A stretch of 64,000 bases of DNA from Rhodovibrio sodomensis (GCF_016583645.1 NZ_NRRL01000005.1:62001-126000); one strand, 5' to 3'. Shown: positions 17,615 to 26,852, counted from the first letter of the stretch. Made by a program: numbers and translations. The notes: generated by a model from the letters alone, not told the origin.

Positions 17615-18445
17615 ATGCTGGACGTGCGCAACCTGACCAAACGCTATGCCAACGTCACGGCCGTCGACGACGTCAGCCTGCGGGTCGACGGGGTCGGCAT
17701 GGTCGGCATCATCGGCCGCTCGGGTGCCGGCAAGTCGACCCTATTGCGCTGCATCAACCGCTTGACCGATCCGAGCGACGGCCAGGTCACGTTCGACGGC
17801 GTCGACGTCACCGCGCTGACCGCTAGGGACAAGCGTGCCTGGCAGCGCGACTGCGCCATGGTGTTCCAGCAGTTCAATCTGGTGCCGCGCCTGGACGTGA
17901 TGAGCAACGTCCTGATGGGCCGGCTGAACACGACGGCGACCGCGAAGAGCCTGTTCAAACTGTTCGGCCCCGACGAGCGGCGCGACGCGCTGCTGGCGCT
18001 CGACCGCCTCGGGATCGCCGAGACCGCGCTGCAGCGGGCCGAGACGCTGTCCGGCGGCCAGCAGCAGCGCGTCGCGATCGCCCGCGCGCTGATGCAGCGC
18101 CCGCGGATGGTGCTGGCCGACGAGCCGATCGCCTCGCTCGACCCGCTGAACGCGCAGATCGTGATGCAGGCGCTGCGCAGCATCTACGAGCGCGACGGCA
18201 TCACCGTCGTCTGCAACCTGCACACCCTGGATACCGCGCGCAGCTACTGCGAACGGGTGATCGGCATGGCTGAGGGCCGGGTTGTGTTCGACGGCCCGGT
18301 CGCCGAGCTGACCGACGCCAAGGTGCGCGAGATCTACGGCGCCGAGGAGGCGTTCGAGGAGGCCACCACCTCGACCGCGATGCCGGGCCGGGGTGCGCGC
18401 CAACCTGCCGGCCTCGCAGCGCAGCAGGCGGTCGGCACCGCCTGA
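17615..18445 (+). CDS. phnC: PhnC, phosphonate ABC importer ATPase (system 1)
   Basis: The 276-residue ATPase has Walker [13 protein letters not shown]-loop [22 protein letters not shown] (a PhnC hallmark), signature [17 protein letters not shown] and Walker [14 protein letters not shown]. It energises import by PhnD/PhnE1/PhnE2. Start ATG 17615 follows GGGGGAAG; a longer frame upstream overlaps the candidate regulatory sites. The C-terminal ~30 residues are an extension of low complexity. Confidence 0.92.
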   Translation: MLDVRNLTKRYANVTAVDDVSLRVDGVGMVGIIGRSGAGKSTLLRCINRLTDPSDGQVTFDGVDVTALTARDKRAWQRDCAMVFQQFNLVPRLDVMSNVLMGRLNTTATAKSLFKLFGPDERRDALLALDRLGIAETALQRAETLSGGQQQRVAIARALMQRPRMVLADEPIASLDPLNAQIVMQALRSIYERDGITVVCNLHTLDTARSYCERVIGMAEGRVVFDGPVAELTDAKVREIYGAEEAFEEATTSTAMPGRGARQPAGLAAQQAVGTA

Positions 18446-18621
18446 GCCGTTCGATCGAGTTCGGGTCCGGCCCCGGCCGTGGACAAGGGGGTCGCCCGCG
18501 CGGGAGGAGGGCCCGTGCCGGCGACGGCCGCCGTACCCGTCACGTCGCCCCCATTTCACGACAAGAGACCCTTCCGCCTTAACGCAGATCCAATCCAACT
18601 CGCTTCATCAGGAGACGCGTG

Positions 18622-19569
18622 ATGAACGCTTTCAAGAAGATCGGCATGGCCGCCGCGGCCGCCATGATCGCCGTGACCGGCGCCAGCCTCGCCCAGGCTC
18701 AGGAGCGCCCCAAGTTCGACCTGGAGACCGACGCCTTCCGCATCGGCATCATCGGCGGCGAGAACCAACAGGACCGCCTGCGCAAGTACCAGTGCCTGGA
18801 AGAGCGGTTCGAGACCCTGCTGGGCGTGAACACCAAGCTGTTCCCGTCCTCCGACTACGCCGGCACGATGGAAGGTCTGCTGGGCGGCAACCTGGACTAC
18901 GCTTTCCTGGGCTCGAGCGGCTACGCCGGCATCCATATCGAGGATCCGGACGCGGTCGAGCCGGTGCTGAGCCGCATCCAGGTGAACGGCTCCAAGGGCT
19001 ACCACTCGATCATGCTGAGCCGTAAGGGCTCGGGTATCGACTCGATCGAGGACGCCAAGGGCAAGATACTCGGCTATGCCGACCCGAACTCCACCTCCGG
19101 CTACCTGATCCCGGTTTCGGCGTTCGACGAGATGGGCATCAATCCGGACCAGTACTTCAAGAAGACGGTCTTCTCCGGCGGCCACGAGCAGAACGTGCTG
19201 GCGCTCTTGAACGGCGACGTGGACGTTGCGGTCACCTGGACCTCCGGCGTCGGCGAGTGGGAAGACGGCTACACCTCCGGCAACCTGCGCAAGATGGTCG
19301 ACAAGGGCATGCTCGACATGTCCGAGATCCAGAAGGTCTGGATGTCCGATCTGATCCCGAACGGCCCGGCGGTGCTGCGCACCACCCTGCCGCAGCAGGT
19401 CAAGATCGCGGTCGAGGGCTCGCTGATGACCATGCCCTTCGACAATCCGGAGTGCTTCTACCAGACCTTCGGCGGCAACTATAAGGGCTTCTTCGAGGTC
19501 AGCCACGACTTCTACCAGGGCATCGTGAACGCCCGGAAGAAGGAGATCGAGCAGGCCGAGGCGGAGTAA
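18622..19569 (+). CDS. phnD: PhnD, phosphonate-binding periplasmic protein (system 1)
   Basis: The 315-residue solute-binding protein has a signal peptide (about residues 1-27, AQAQ) and the PhnD landmarks IGIIGGENQQDRLRKY, SSDYAGTMEGLLGGNLDYAFLGSSGYAG and YADPNSTSGYLIP, which form the phosphonate site. A GTG directly precedes the ATG; ATG 18622 is preferred for its distance to AGGAGA. 176 bp separate it from phnC1 and a strong hairpin follows. Confidence 0.92.
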   Translation: MNAFKKIGMAAAAAMIAVTGASLAQAQERPKFDLETDAFRIGIIGGENQQDRLRKYQCLEERFETLLGVNTKLFPSSDYAGTMEGLLGGNLDYAFLGSSGYAGIHIEDPDAVEPVLSRIQVNGSKGYHSIMLSRKGSGIDSIEDAKGKILGYADPNSTSGYLIPVSAFDEMGINPDQYFKKTVFSGGHEQNVLALLNGDVDVAVTWTSGVGEWEDGYTSGNLRKMVDKGMLDMSEIQKVWMSDLIPNGPAVLRTTLPQQVKIAVEGSLMTMPFDNPECFYQTFGGNYKGFFEVSHDFYQGIVNARKKEIEQAEAE

Positions 19570-19609
19570 TACGCCCGCTTCGGGCCGCTCTCAAGCGAGG
19601 CTCGGAAAA

Positions 19610-19640
19610 GACGGGGCGCGGTCCGATCCCGCGCCCCGTC
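19610..19640 (+). terminator. Strong hairpin after phnD1
   Basis: Perfect 11-bp arms GACGGGGCGCG / CGCGCCCCGTC with a 9-nt loop, 40 nt after the stop. Like the one after ugpB it separates the binding-protein gene from the permeases and lacks a T-run, so attenuation or message stabilisation is likelier than full termination. Confidence 0.55.
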
Positions 19641-19676
19641 GGCCTTGGCCGCAGCCGTCAGCGGCACCCGTCAGAC

Positions 19677-19787
19677 GTCCTTCGACACGGCTTGCTTTCG
19701 CATGCCTGCTCGGGATGAAGCCAATTCTTCATTTTAATCAGGGACTTCATCCTGAGCAGGCCGCCGCAGGCGGCCGTGTCGAAGGAC
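19677..19787. repeat. Palindromic repeat family B, copy 2
   Basis: Outer arms GTCCTTCGACACGG / CCGTGTCGAAGGAC and inner arms CTGCTCGGGATGAAG / CTTCATCCTGAGCAG, forming a long nested palindrome between phnD1 and phnE1. Related to the degenerate copy at 7627-7711. Confidence 0.7.
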
Positions 19788-19846
19788 GCCCGACGGGTAT
19801 CGCCATTCCCGTTTGCTAACCCAGCCGCGATCGGAGCACTTCGCCG

Positions 19847-20755
19847 ATGGCCAGCGACACCACCGCCCCCGGCAGCGGGCTCTCCGGCACGGCCGCGCGC
19901 AGCCTGAGCGATCGGCGGATCGAGGAGATCGAGAGCAGCTACGCCAGTGTCGTCCGCCGCCGGAACCTCTACACCCTGCTGATGATCGTGGTCTGCACGG
20001 TGGTGATCGCGGGCGGCTTCCGCACCGCGGAAGAGGCGAACAGCGGCACCTTTTGGGGCGGGATCACCGCCTTATTCGACTATCCCGCCGACATCATCGG
20101 CGAGGCGATCGAGCGCGGCTGGGGCTGGTTCGCGGTCGTTTGGAAGTACGTTCCTGCCCTGATCGAGACGATCAACATCGCGATCCTGTCGACCCTGATC
20201 GGCTTCGTCGGCGGCGGGCTTCTGAGCTTCGTCGCCAGCCGGAACCTGGTCGGCAGCAAGCCCGTCGTCTGGTCTATGCGCCGGGTGATGGACGTCACGC
20301 GCGCGCTGCCGGAACTGGTCCTGGCGCTGTTCGCCGTGCTGATCATCGGGCCGGAGGCGCTGGCCGCGGTGTTCGCGATCGCCTTCCACACCACCGGCGC
20401 GCTTGCCAAGCTGTTCTCGGAGGTCAACGAGAACGCCGACATGCGCCCCGTCCACGGCCTGCAGGCGGCCGGCGGCAACTGGGTTCAGCGCATGCGCTTC
20501 GGCGTGCTGCCGACCGTGCTGCCGAACTTTCTGTCCTACGGGCTGCTGCGCCTGGAGATCAACGTGCGTGCTTCGGCGATCGTCGGCTTCGTCGGCGCGG
20601 GCGGCCTGGGGCAGGCGCTCAAGACCAACGTTGGCTGGAGGCACGGCGCCGACGTCGCGGCGATCATGTTCCTGCTGATCGCGACGATCATCGTCATCGA
20701 CTACGTCTCGACCTGGGCGCGCCGGCGGCTGACCGGCAGCGCGGGCGTCATCTAG
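19847..20755 (+). CDS. phnE: PhnE1, phosphonate ABC permease
   Basis: The 302-residue PhnE-type permease has a cytoplasmic N-terminus (about 1-45), a first hydrophobic segment (about 47-65), a long loop, then the core membrane domain with TLIGFVGGGLLSFVASRNLV, MRRVMDVTRALPELVLALF and the coupling-loop motif LRLEINVRASAIVGFVGAGGLG that contacts PhnC. 18 bp before phnE2. Works with PhnE2 as a heterodimeric channel. Confidence 0.9.
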   Translation: MASDTTAPGSGLSGTAARSLSDRRIEEIESSYASVVRRRNLYTLLMIVVCTVVIAGGFRTAEEANSGTFWGGITALFDYPADIIGEAIERGWGWFAVVWKYVPALIETINIAILSTLIGFVGGGLLSFVASRNLVGSKPVVWSMRRVMDVTRALPELVLALFAVLIIGPEALAAVFAIAFHTTGALAKLFSEVNENADMRPVHGLQAAGGNWVQRMRFGVLPTVLPNFLSYGLLRLEINVRASAIVGFVGAGGLGQALKTNVGWRHGADVAAIMFLLIATIIVIDYVSTWARRRLTGSAGVI

Positions 20756-20773
20756 ACCGAGGGGGATCTCACG

Positions 20774-22153
20774 ATGACCGCCAGCAACAACGCGCACGCC
20801 AGCCCCGCCGCGGGCGACCCGGACCGCTTGCGCGAACTGGAGGCCAGTCAGCCGCGTGCGATCCACGGCAGCTGGGCGCGCCGGGCGATCCCGATCGGCG
20901 CGGTCCTGGCGGCGATCGCCTACCTAGTGTTCTCGGTGTTCTACTTCGAGGTCCCTCGGGTCATCCGGGAGGCGCGCTTCGACCTGATCGAACTCTACGC
21001 GCTGGATTTGTACGCCTACAAGGTGCACGTGACCAAAGAGGTCGGCGAGCCCGAGGCGGTCACCGTGCAGCTCGAAGGCAGCCGGTTAAGCGAATACGAC
21101 GAACCGCCCGCCTGGGTGAGCCTGTCCGGCGACACCCAGACGGTCGACTTGGGCGACAGTGGGTCGGTTACGATGCAGCCTGGGCTGGTCACGATCCGCC
21201 CGGCCGACGCCAAGCCGATCCGCGTGCGCGCGACGGAAGACGGGGTCAAGGTACTGTCCGGGGACGTGCCGGACCGGCTGCAGATCTCCGAGCTCAAGGT
21301 CGACGCCCGCCTGGACACCTGGGCGCGTGTCCAGATCACCAAGTCCAAGGTGGAGGTGCACCGCTACTTCCTGGGCTGGGCGAACTTTTTCTACACCTTC
21401 GACAGCGAACTCAAGGGCAAGTCGTTGGGCGAGCTCGTCGATCTGGCGTTCTTTTCCGACAAGCGGCTGTCGTTCGACATGCCGAACTGGCAGTTCATCC
21501 TGGCGGAGTTCTGGGGCAACCCGCTCTGGCAGCACGGCGCGATCTTCTGGGCCATGGTGCAGACCCTGATCATGGCGATCGTCGGCACGCTGTGCGCCGC
21601 GCTGATCGCGCTGCCGCTATCGTTCGCGGCGGCCTACAACGTCAACCCGCTGAAGGGTGTGCGCTTCGGGGTCCAGCGGCTGTTCGACAGCTTGCGCGCG
21701 GTCGACCACCTGATCTGGTCGCTGATCTTCATCCGCGCCTTCGGGCTGGGACCGCTGTCCGGCATCTTCGCCTTCATGTTCACCGAGACCGGTACCTTCG
21801 GGAAGCTGTTCTCGGAAGCGGTCGAGAACATCGACCGGCGCGAGCCGGAGGGCGTGCAGGCGACCGGCGCCAGCCGGCTGCAGAAGTACCGCTTCGGGGT
21901 GCTGCCGCAGATCCTCCCGGTGTTCGTCTCGCAGCTGCTGTACTTCTTCGAGTCCAATACCCGCTCGGCGACGATCGTGGGCGCGCTCGGCGCGGGCGGC
22001 ATTGGGCTGAAGCTGATGCAGACGATCCAGACCCGGCAGGACTGGGAAAACACCCTCTACATCGTGACCATCATCGTGCTCACGGTGATCGCGATGGACT
22101 CGATCTCCGGCTGGCTGCGCAGGCGGCTGATCGGCGCGCCCGAAAGCAACTGA
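20774..22153 (+). CDS. phnE: PhnE2, phosphonate ABC permease with large periplasmic insertion
   Basis: The 459-residue protein is much longer than PhnE1. After one hydrophobic segment (about residues 38-60) comes a roughly 165-residue soluble, beta-rich stretch (about 60-225, rich in V/T alternation), then a standard PhnE membrane core with ALIALPLSFAAAYNVNPLKG, the conserved DSLRAVDHLIWSLIFIRAFG and FFESNTRSATIVGALGAGGIG. The orientation of the first helix places the insert in the periplasm, where it could touch PhnD. The role of the insert is unknown. It is 10 bp before the sulfatase-family gene. Confidence 0.88.
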   Translation: MTASNNAHASPAAGDPDRLRELEASQPRAIHGSWARRAIPIGAVLAAIAYLVFSVFYFEVPRVIREARFDLIELYALDLYAYKVHVTKEVGEPEAVTVQLEGSRLSEYDEPPAWVSLSGDTQTVDLGDSGSVTMQPGLVTIRPADAKPIRVRATEDGVKVLSGDVPDRLQISELKVDARLDTWARVQITKSKVEVHRYFLGWANFFYTFDSELKGKSLGELVDLAFFSDKRLSFDMPNWQFILAEFWGNPLWQHGAIFWAMVQTLIMAIVGTLCAALIALPLSFAAAYNVNPLKGVRFGVQRLFDSLRAVDHLIWSLIFIRAFGLGPLSGIFAFMFTETGTFGKLFSEAVENIDRREPEGVQATGASRLQKYRFGVLPQILPVFVSQLLYFFESNTRSATIVGALGAGGIGLKLMQTIQTRQDWENTLYIVTIIVLTVIAMDSISGWLRRRLIGAPESN

Positions 22154-22163
22154 GGTCCGGTCC

Positions 22164-23741
22164 TTGAGCTCGAAGAACGTCCTGTTCGTGACCCTGGACC
22201 AGTGGCGCGCCGACGCCCTTGGGCTTCTCGGTCATCCCTGCGCCCGGACCCCGAACCTGGACCGGCTGGCGGGCGAGGGGGTGCGCTTCCGCAACCATTT
22301 CGGCCAGGCGAGCCCGTGCGGGCCGGCGCGCGCGTCGCTTTTGACCGGGCTCTACGCCATGACCCACCGGTCGGTGCGCAACGGCACCCCACTCGACCGA
22401 CGGTTCACCAACCTGGCGCTGGAGGCCCGGCGTCTCGGCTTCCGGCCGACGCTGTTCGGCTACACCGATACCACGCCCGATCCGCGCACCAGGGTCGACG
22501 GCGACCCGGACCTGGAGAGCTACGAGGGGGTGCTGCCCGGCTTCGACGTCGGCTGTCAGATGGCGGAGGTGTCCTGGCCTTGGCTCGCGCATCTGCGGGC
22601 GGGCGGCTACGCGCTGCCGGCGGACCCGAACGACGTCTACCGTCCGCTCGACGGCGGCGCCGGCTTCGCGGGGCCCGAGACGCACGTCCCGCGGCCGCTC
22701 TACGCGGCGGAGGACAGCGACACCGCCTTCCTGACCGACCGGCTGCTGGACTGGCTGGGCCCGCGCGTGGGGCAGGGGTGGTTCGCTCACCTGAGCTATC
22801 TGCGCCCGCACCCGCCGCTGATCGCGCCGGAGCCGTGGGCCAGCCTGGTCGACCCGGCGGACGTGCCGCTGCCCGACCGGCCGTGGACCCTCGAGCAGGA
22901 ACGCGCGGCGCATCCGCTGCACGACTGGCTGCACCACAAGCACGACCGCCCGTACGTCTACACCGGCCACGACACCACACTGTGCGAGATGGGCGAGCGC
23001 GAGCTGCGCCAAGTGATCGCGACCTATTACGGCCTGCTCGCGGAAGTCGACCACCACCTGGGCCGCGTCCTCGACCACCTGCGCGCCACCGGGGAGATCG
23101 ACGAGACTCTGTTGGTGGTCACGGCCGACCACGGCGAAATGCTGGGCGGGCGCTGGCTGTTCGGCAAGGAGGGCTACTTCGACGACGCCTTCCACGTGCC
23201 CCTGATCGTCCGCGATCCCGACGCCCCTGCGACCCGCGGCAGCGAAGTCCGGGCGTTCACGCAAGCGGTCGACCTGCTGCCGACGATCCTGGACACGCTG
23301 GGCGGGAAGGTGCCGCAGACCTGTGACGGCCGCAGCCTGCGCCCGTTCGTCCAGCACGGCCGCACGCCCGCGGGCTGGCGCGAGGCGGCGATGTTCGAGT
23401 TCGACTTCCGCGACGTCGCGGGGCAGGGCGCGGAGCGCTACCTCGGCCTGGCGCCGGACGAGTGCGCGCTCGCCGTCTGGCGCGGGGCGCGCTGGAAATA
23501 CGTCCACTGCGCCGGCCTGCCGCTGCTGTTGTTCGACCTGGAGGCGGACCCGCGGGAAAGCTGCAACCTCGCCGGTGATCCCGCCACCGCGGCGATCGAG
23601 CGGGACTGCGCGCAGGCGCTGCTCACGAAGCGGCTGCGGCACGCCGACCGAACCTGGACCAACACCCTGCTGACCGACGGCGGACCGGTCGGCTACCGCG
23701 GCCCGCGCCGCGCGGCGGAGCGCGAGGACGGCACGGCATGA
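22164..23741 (+). CDS. Phosphonate monoester hydrolase / phosphodiesterase-like sulfatase-family enzyme
   Basis: The 525-residue alkaline-phosphatase superfamily protein has the sulfatase signature CGPAR (Cys52, predicted formylglycine nucleophile; an FGE or other maturase is needed and is not in the window). Metal ligands are visible: Asp12 (VTLDQWRAD) and TADHGEMLGG; the downstream FGKEGYFDD matches phosphonate monoester hydrolases from rhizobia. It could release phosphonates or phosphate from monoesters/diesters for the neighbouring enzymes. TTG start 22164 with GAGG upstream. Its stop overlaps the next start by 4 bp. Arylsulfatase activity is a less likely alternative given context. Confidence 0.82.
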   Translation: MSSKNVLFVTLDQWRADALGLLGHPCARTPNLDRLAGEGVRFRNHFGQASPCGPARASLLTGLYAMTHRSVRNGTPLDRRFTNLALEARRLGFRPTLFGYTDTTPDPRTRVDGDPDLESYEGVLPGFDVGCQMAEVSWPWLAHLRAGGYALPADPNDVYRPLDGGAGFAGPETHVPRPLYAAEDSDTAFLTDRLLDWLGPRVGQGWFAHLSYLRPHPPLIAPEPWASLVDPADVPLPDRPWTLEQERAAHPLHDWLHHKHDRPYVYTGHDTTLCEMGERELRQVIATYYGLLAEVDHHLGRVLDHLRATGEIDETLLVVTADHGEMLGGRWLFGKEGYFDDAFHVPLIVRDPDAPATRGSEVRAFTQAVDLLPTILDTLGGKVPQTCDGRSLRPFVQHGRTPAGWREAAMFEFDFRDVAGQGAERYLGLAPDECALAVWRGARWKYVHCAGLPLLLFDLEADPRESCNLAGDPATAAIERDCAQALLTKRLRHADRTWTNTLLTDGGPVGYRGPRRAAEREDGTA

Positions 23742-24919
23742 GCCGGCAAGGCATCAGGAGGGGACCCTACGATCTGGCGGTGGTCGGCGGCGGGATCGTC
23801 GGGCTGGCGCACGCGCTGGCCGCCCGGCGGCTCGGCAAGCGGGTCGTCGTGCTGGAGCGCGACGCCGCGAACGTCGGCGCGTCGATCCGCAATTTCGGCT
23901 TCGTCACCGTCACCGGGCAGGCGCGCGGGGCGCAGTGGCGCCGCGCCCTGCGCAGCCGCGACGTCTGGGATGCGGTCGCCGGGCCTGCCGGGATCGCCAG
24001 CCAGCATGCCGGCCTGACCCTGGCCGTGCAGACGCAAGAGGGGCTGGCGGTCGTCGAGAGCTTCCTCGCGACCGAGATGGGCACGGGCTGCCAGTTGCTC
24101 GACCCCGCGCCCGCGCTCGCGCGCTATCCCCACCTCAATCCCGAAGGCCTGCTGGGCGTGCTGGAAAGCCCGCACGAGCGCCGGGTCGAGGCGAAGCACG
24201 CGATCCCGCGCCTGACCCGCTGGCTGGCCGAGGCCCTGGGGGTCCAGTTCGCCTTCGGCGTCAACGTCCGCGCCGTCGATCCGCCGCGGGTGGAGACCAG
24301 CGCGGGGCCGATCGACGCGGGGGCGGTCGCAATTTGCCCGGGCAGCGACGACACCGGCCCGTTCGCCGAACGGCTCGCCGGCTACCGGCTTTCGAAGTGC
24401 AAGCTGCACATGCTGCGCGCCGCGCCGCTGCCCGGCACCTACCGGCAGACCGCGGCGGTGATGGGCGATCTATCGCTGGTGCGCTATCCCGGTTACGCCA
24501 GCCTGCCCGAAGCCGCGGCCCTGACCGAGCGGCTGGAGGCGGACCCAGGTGCGGGCCCCGCGCTCGCTCACGGCATCCATCTGATCGCGGTGCAGAGCGC
24601 GGACGGCTCGCTTGTCCTGGGCGACAGCCACGCCTACGCCGACGCGCCCGATCCGTTTCAGCCGGCCGAGGTCGACGACGCCATTCTGAATCTGGCGCGG
24701 GCGACGCTCGCGCTCGACGACTTCCGGGTGACCGAGCGCTGGACCGGCGTTTACGCCGCGGCGGCGGGGCGGGAGAACCTGATCGACCGGCCGCGCGACG
24801 ACGTCCGGCAGGTGGTGATCACCTCGGGCACCGGCATGTCCACCGCGTTCGCGCTCGCCGAGGAAAGTGTCGGCGAACTGTTCGCTGGCGACCCCAGCGC
24901 CCACCCGCTGCCCGTGTGA
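23738..24919 (+). CDS. FAD-dependent aminophosphonate oxidoreductase (phosphonate-cluster family)
   Basis: The 393-residue DAO/GlyOx-fold flavoprotein has an N-terminal dinucleotide motif VVGGGIVGLAHALAARRLGK (about residues 10-30), ENLIDRP and the C-terminal SGTGMSTAFALAEES flavin segment. It resembles the FAD oxidoreductases that co-occur with phosphonatase genes and are proposed to oxidise 2-aminoethylphosphonate or N-methylated or hydroxylated analogues to phosphonoacetaldehyde. No PhnW transaminase is nearby, so it would supply PhnX. It overlaps the hydrolase gene by 4 bp; phnX follows after 99 bp. Confidence 0.8.
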   Translation: MSRQGIRRGPYDLAVVGGGIVGLAHALAARRLGKRVVVLERDAANVGASIRNFGFVTVTGQARGAQWRRALRSRDVWDAVAGPAGIASQHAGLTLAVQTQEGLAVVESFLATEMGTGCQLLDPAPALARYPHLNPEGLLGVLESPHERRVEAKHAIPRLTRWLAEALGVQFAFGVNVRAVDPPRVETSAGPIDAGAVAICPGSDDTGPFAERLAGYRLSKCKLHMLRAAPLPGTYRQTAAVMGDLSLVRYPGYASLPEAAALTERLEADPGAGPALAHGIHLIAVQSADGSLVLGDSHAYADAPDPFQPAEVDDAILNLARATLALDDFRVTERWTGVYAAAAGRENLIDRPRDDVRQVVITSGTGMSTAFALAEESVGELFAGDPSAHPLPV

Positions 24920-25018
24920 TGGCAGGGCCGCCGCGTCCCCCATCCGCTTAGGGTGATGGGAAACCCGCCGGCGCGATGTGTGCGCGTGCAATTCCTTCAG
25001 GTCAGGGGAGACTTGCCG

Positions 25019-25846
25019 ATGTTCGCCTACCAGCGTCGCTATACCGGGCCGGTGCGGGCGGTCGTGCTCGACTGGGCCGGGACAGCCGTGGACTTCGGCT
25101 GCCTCGCGCCGGCCGCGGTGTTCCGGCGGATCTTCGCGGACGCCGGCGTGCCGGTCTCGGTTGCGGAGGCGCGCGCGTTCATGGGTCGGCACAAGCGCGA
25201 CCATATCCAGGCGATGCTGGCGACCCCGCCGATCCGTCAGCGCTGGCAAGACGCGCACGGCCGGGCGGCCGGGGAGGCCGACGTCGACCGGCTGTTCGCC
25301 GATTTCGTGCCCCAGCAGCTGGCCGCCCTGGCGGACCATCACGAGCTGATCCCGGGCGCGGCGGAAACGGCCGCCGAATTGCGCCGGCGCGGGATCGCGA
25401 TCGGCTCCACCAGCGGCTACACGCGCGAGATGATGGACCGGGTCACCGGGCGCGCGGCCGCAAACGGCTACGCACCCGACGCCGTGGTCGCGGTCGACGA
25501 GGTCAGACGCGGCCGGCCGGCGCCGTTCATGGCGCAGCGGGCGATGGAACGGCTCGATGTCTGGCCGGCGGCGGCCTGCGTGAAGGTCGGCGACACGCTG
25601 AGCGACGTCGAGGAGGGGCTGAACGCCGGCATGTGGACGATCGCGCTCGCCGTCTCCGGTAACGAGGTCGGCCTGTCGCTGGCCGACTGGCGGGCGCTGC
25701 CGCCGGACCGCCAGCAGGCCCTGCGCGACAGCGCGACGGCCCGCCTGGCATCCGCCGGCGCGCACCGGGTGATCGACACGATCGCCGACCTGCCGGCCGC
25801 CCTGGACGCGATCGAGGCGGCGATGGCGCGCGGGGAGGGGCCGTGA
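25019..25846 (+). CDS. phnX: PhnX, phosphonoacetaldehyde hydrolase (phosphonatase)
   Basis: The 275-residue HAD-family enzyme splits phosphonoacetaldehyde into acetaldehyde and phosphate. Nucleophile Asp18 in VLDWAGTAVD, a Schiff-base lysine at position 59 (MGRHKRDHIQAML), the STSGYTREMM loop and VKVGDTLSDVEEGLNAGMW (metal-binding aspartate) are present. Start ATG 25019 follows GGGGAGA; the 22-codon upstream extension is not family-like. Confidence 0.92.
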   Translation: MFAYQRRYTGPVRAVVLDWAGTAVDFGCLAPAAVFRRIFADAGVPVSVAEARAFMGRHKRDHIQAMLATPPIRQRWQDAHGRAAGEADVDRLFADFVPQQLAALADHHELIPGAAETAAELRRRGIAIGSTSGYTREMMDRVTGRAAANGYAPDAVVAVDEVRRGRPAPFMAQRAMERLDVWPAAACVKVGDTLSDVEEGLNAGMWTIALAVSGNEVGLSLADWRALPPDRQQALRDSATARLASAGAHRVIDTIADLPAALDAIEAAMARGEGP

Positions 25847-25880
25847 GTTCGGTCGGATCGCGTTGGCGCACGTCAACCGA

Positions 25881-25967
25881 TTCCCTCCTCCGGCGGGAGG
25901 AGGCGCCGCGCGCCCTATGCGGCGGGCATCCTTTTCCCAGCCCTCGCCTCCCAGAGGAGTAGGGGGA
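25881..25967. repeat. Degenerate family C palindromic repeat
   Basis: TTCCCTCCTCCGGCGGGAGGAGG near 25881 and CCCAGAGGAGTAGGGGGAA near 25950 resemble the ends of the complete copies in the urease region. Lies in the convergent gap between phnX and phnF. Confidence 0.45.
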
Positions 25968-25991
25968 ACACGCGCGCCGTCACGCCTTGCG

Positions 25992-26717
25992 CTACGGCTC
26001 GACCGTCAGCTGGACGCGGTCGGCGGCGTAGAGGGTCTGGCTGAATTCGATCGGCCGGCCGTCGAGGTCGACGTTCAGGTTCTCCGTCACCAGCACCGGC
26101 GCGCCCTCGGCAAGCTGCAGCAACCGGGCTTCCCGGCGGCTGGCGGGGCGGGCGGACAGGCGGGTTTCGCGGCGGGTGTAGTCGCCCACGCCGAACTCCG
26201 CCAACGCCGGCGTGATCGCGCCGTGGCGCTCGACCGCTTCGGCCAGGCCCGGGAAGCGGTCGCCCGGGAAGTGCTGGTGCGACAGGTTGATCGGCACGTT
26301 GTCGGCGGTGCGCAGGGAGTCCAGCCGCTGCACGCTCGCCCCGACCGGGATCGCCAGCCGCTCCGCGACCGCCCGGTCCGCGCTCACCGTGGCGGCGGCC
26401 AGCAGCTTGCCGCCGGGTGTTTGCTTGTTACGCCGGATGTTCTCTGAAAACCGGGTCCGCCGCGACAGGCGATAGTCGATCAGGTCGGTACAGACGAACG
26501 TGCCGCGCCCCTGGGCGACCGTGACGATCGCCCGGTCCTCGAGGTCCGCCACCGCCCGCCGGACGGTGTGGCGGTTGACGCCGTAGCGCTGGGCGAGCGC
26601 CGCCTCGGTGGGCAGCTGGCCGCCCGGCGGCAGCGTGCCGTCGGCGACCTGCCCCTCCAGGTCGCGGGCGATCTGACGCCAGATCGCAAGCCCGCCGCGG
26701 CGTTCGATGTCGGTCAC
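25992..26717 (-). CDS. phnF: PhnF, GntR/HutC-family regulator of phosphonate genes
   Basis: The 241-residue regulator has an N-terminal winged helix (about residues 10-75: LPTEAALAQRYGVNRHTVRRAVADLE and the wing GRGTFV) and a C-terminal UTRA effector domain (from about residue 95, with RLDSLRTADNVPINLSHQHFPG). The LSRRTRFSENIRRN segment is typical of PhnF. It is divergent from phnG across 172 bp containing the candidate operators. Probably represses the C-P lyase genes until a phosphonate-related signal or phosphate limitation. Confidence 0.88.
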   Translation of the reverse strand: MTDIERRGGLAIWRQIARDLEGQVADGTLPPGGQLPTEAALAQRYGVNRHTVRRAVADLEDRAIVTVAQGRGTFVCTDLIDYRLSRRTRFSENIRRNKQTPGGKLLAAATVSADRAVAERLAIPVGASVQRLDSLRTADNVPINLSHQHFPGDRFPGLAEAVERHGAITPALAEFGVGDYTRRETRLSARPASRREARLLQLAEGAPVLVTENLNVDLDGRPIEFSQTLYAADRVQLTVEP

Positions 26718-26783
26718 CTTGCCTCCTCAGGGCGGAATTCGTGTGGCAACGGGCGAAACCTTCCGCGAGCTTGCCAGTGCGCG

Positions 26784-26801
26784 GCTTCACGAAAGCTTCA
26801 C
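26784..26801 (+). promoter_or_regulatory. 11-bp-spaced direct repeat GCTTCAC, possible Pho box
   Basis: GCTTCAC at 26784-26790 recurs at 26795-26801, the 11-bp period expected for PhoB half-sites, though each half differs from CTGTCAT at several positions. Followed by a CCGCCGG / CCGGCGG hairpin (26803-26824). Located in the phnF-phnG divergent region. Confidence 0.3.
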
Positions 26802-26852
26802 ACCGCCGGCCTTTACACCGGCGGCCGCCCGACGCAGGCTACCACTCACTCA

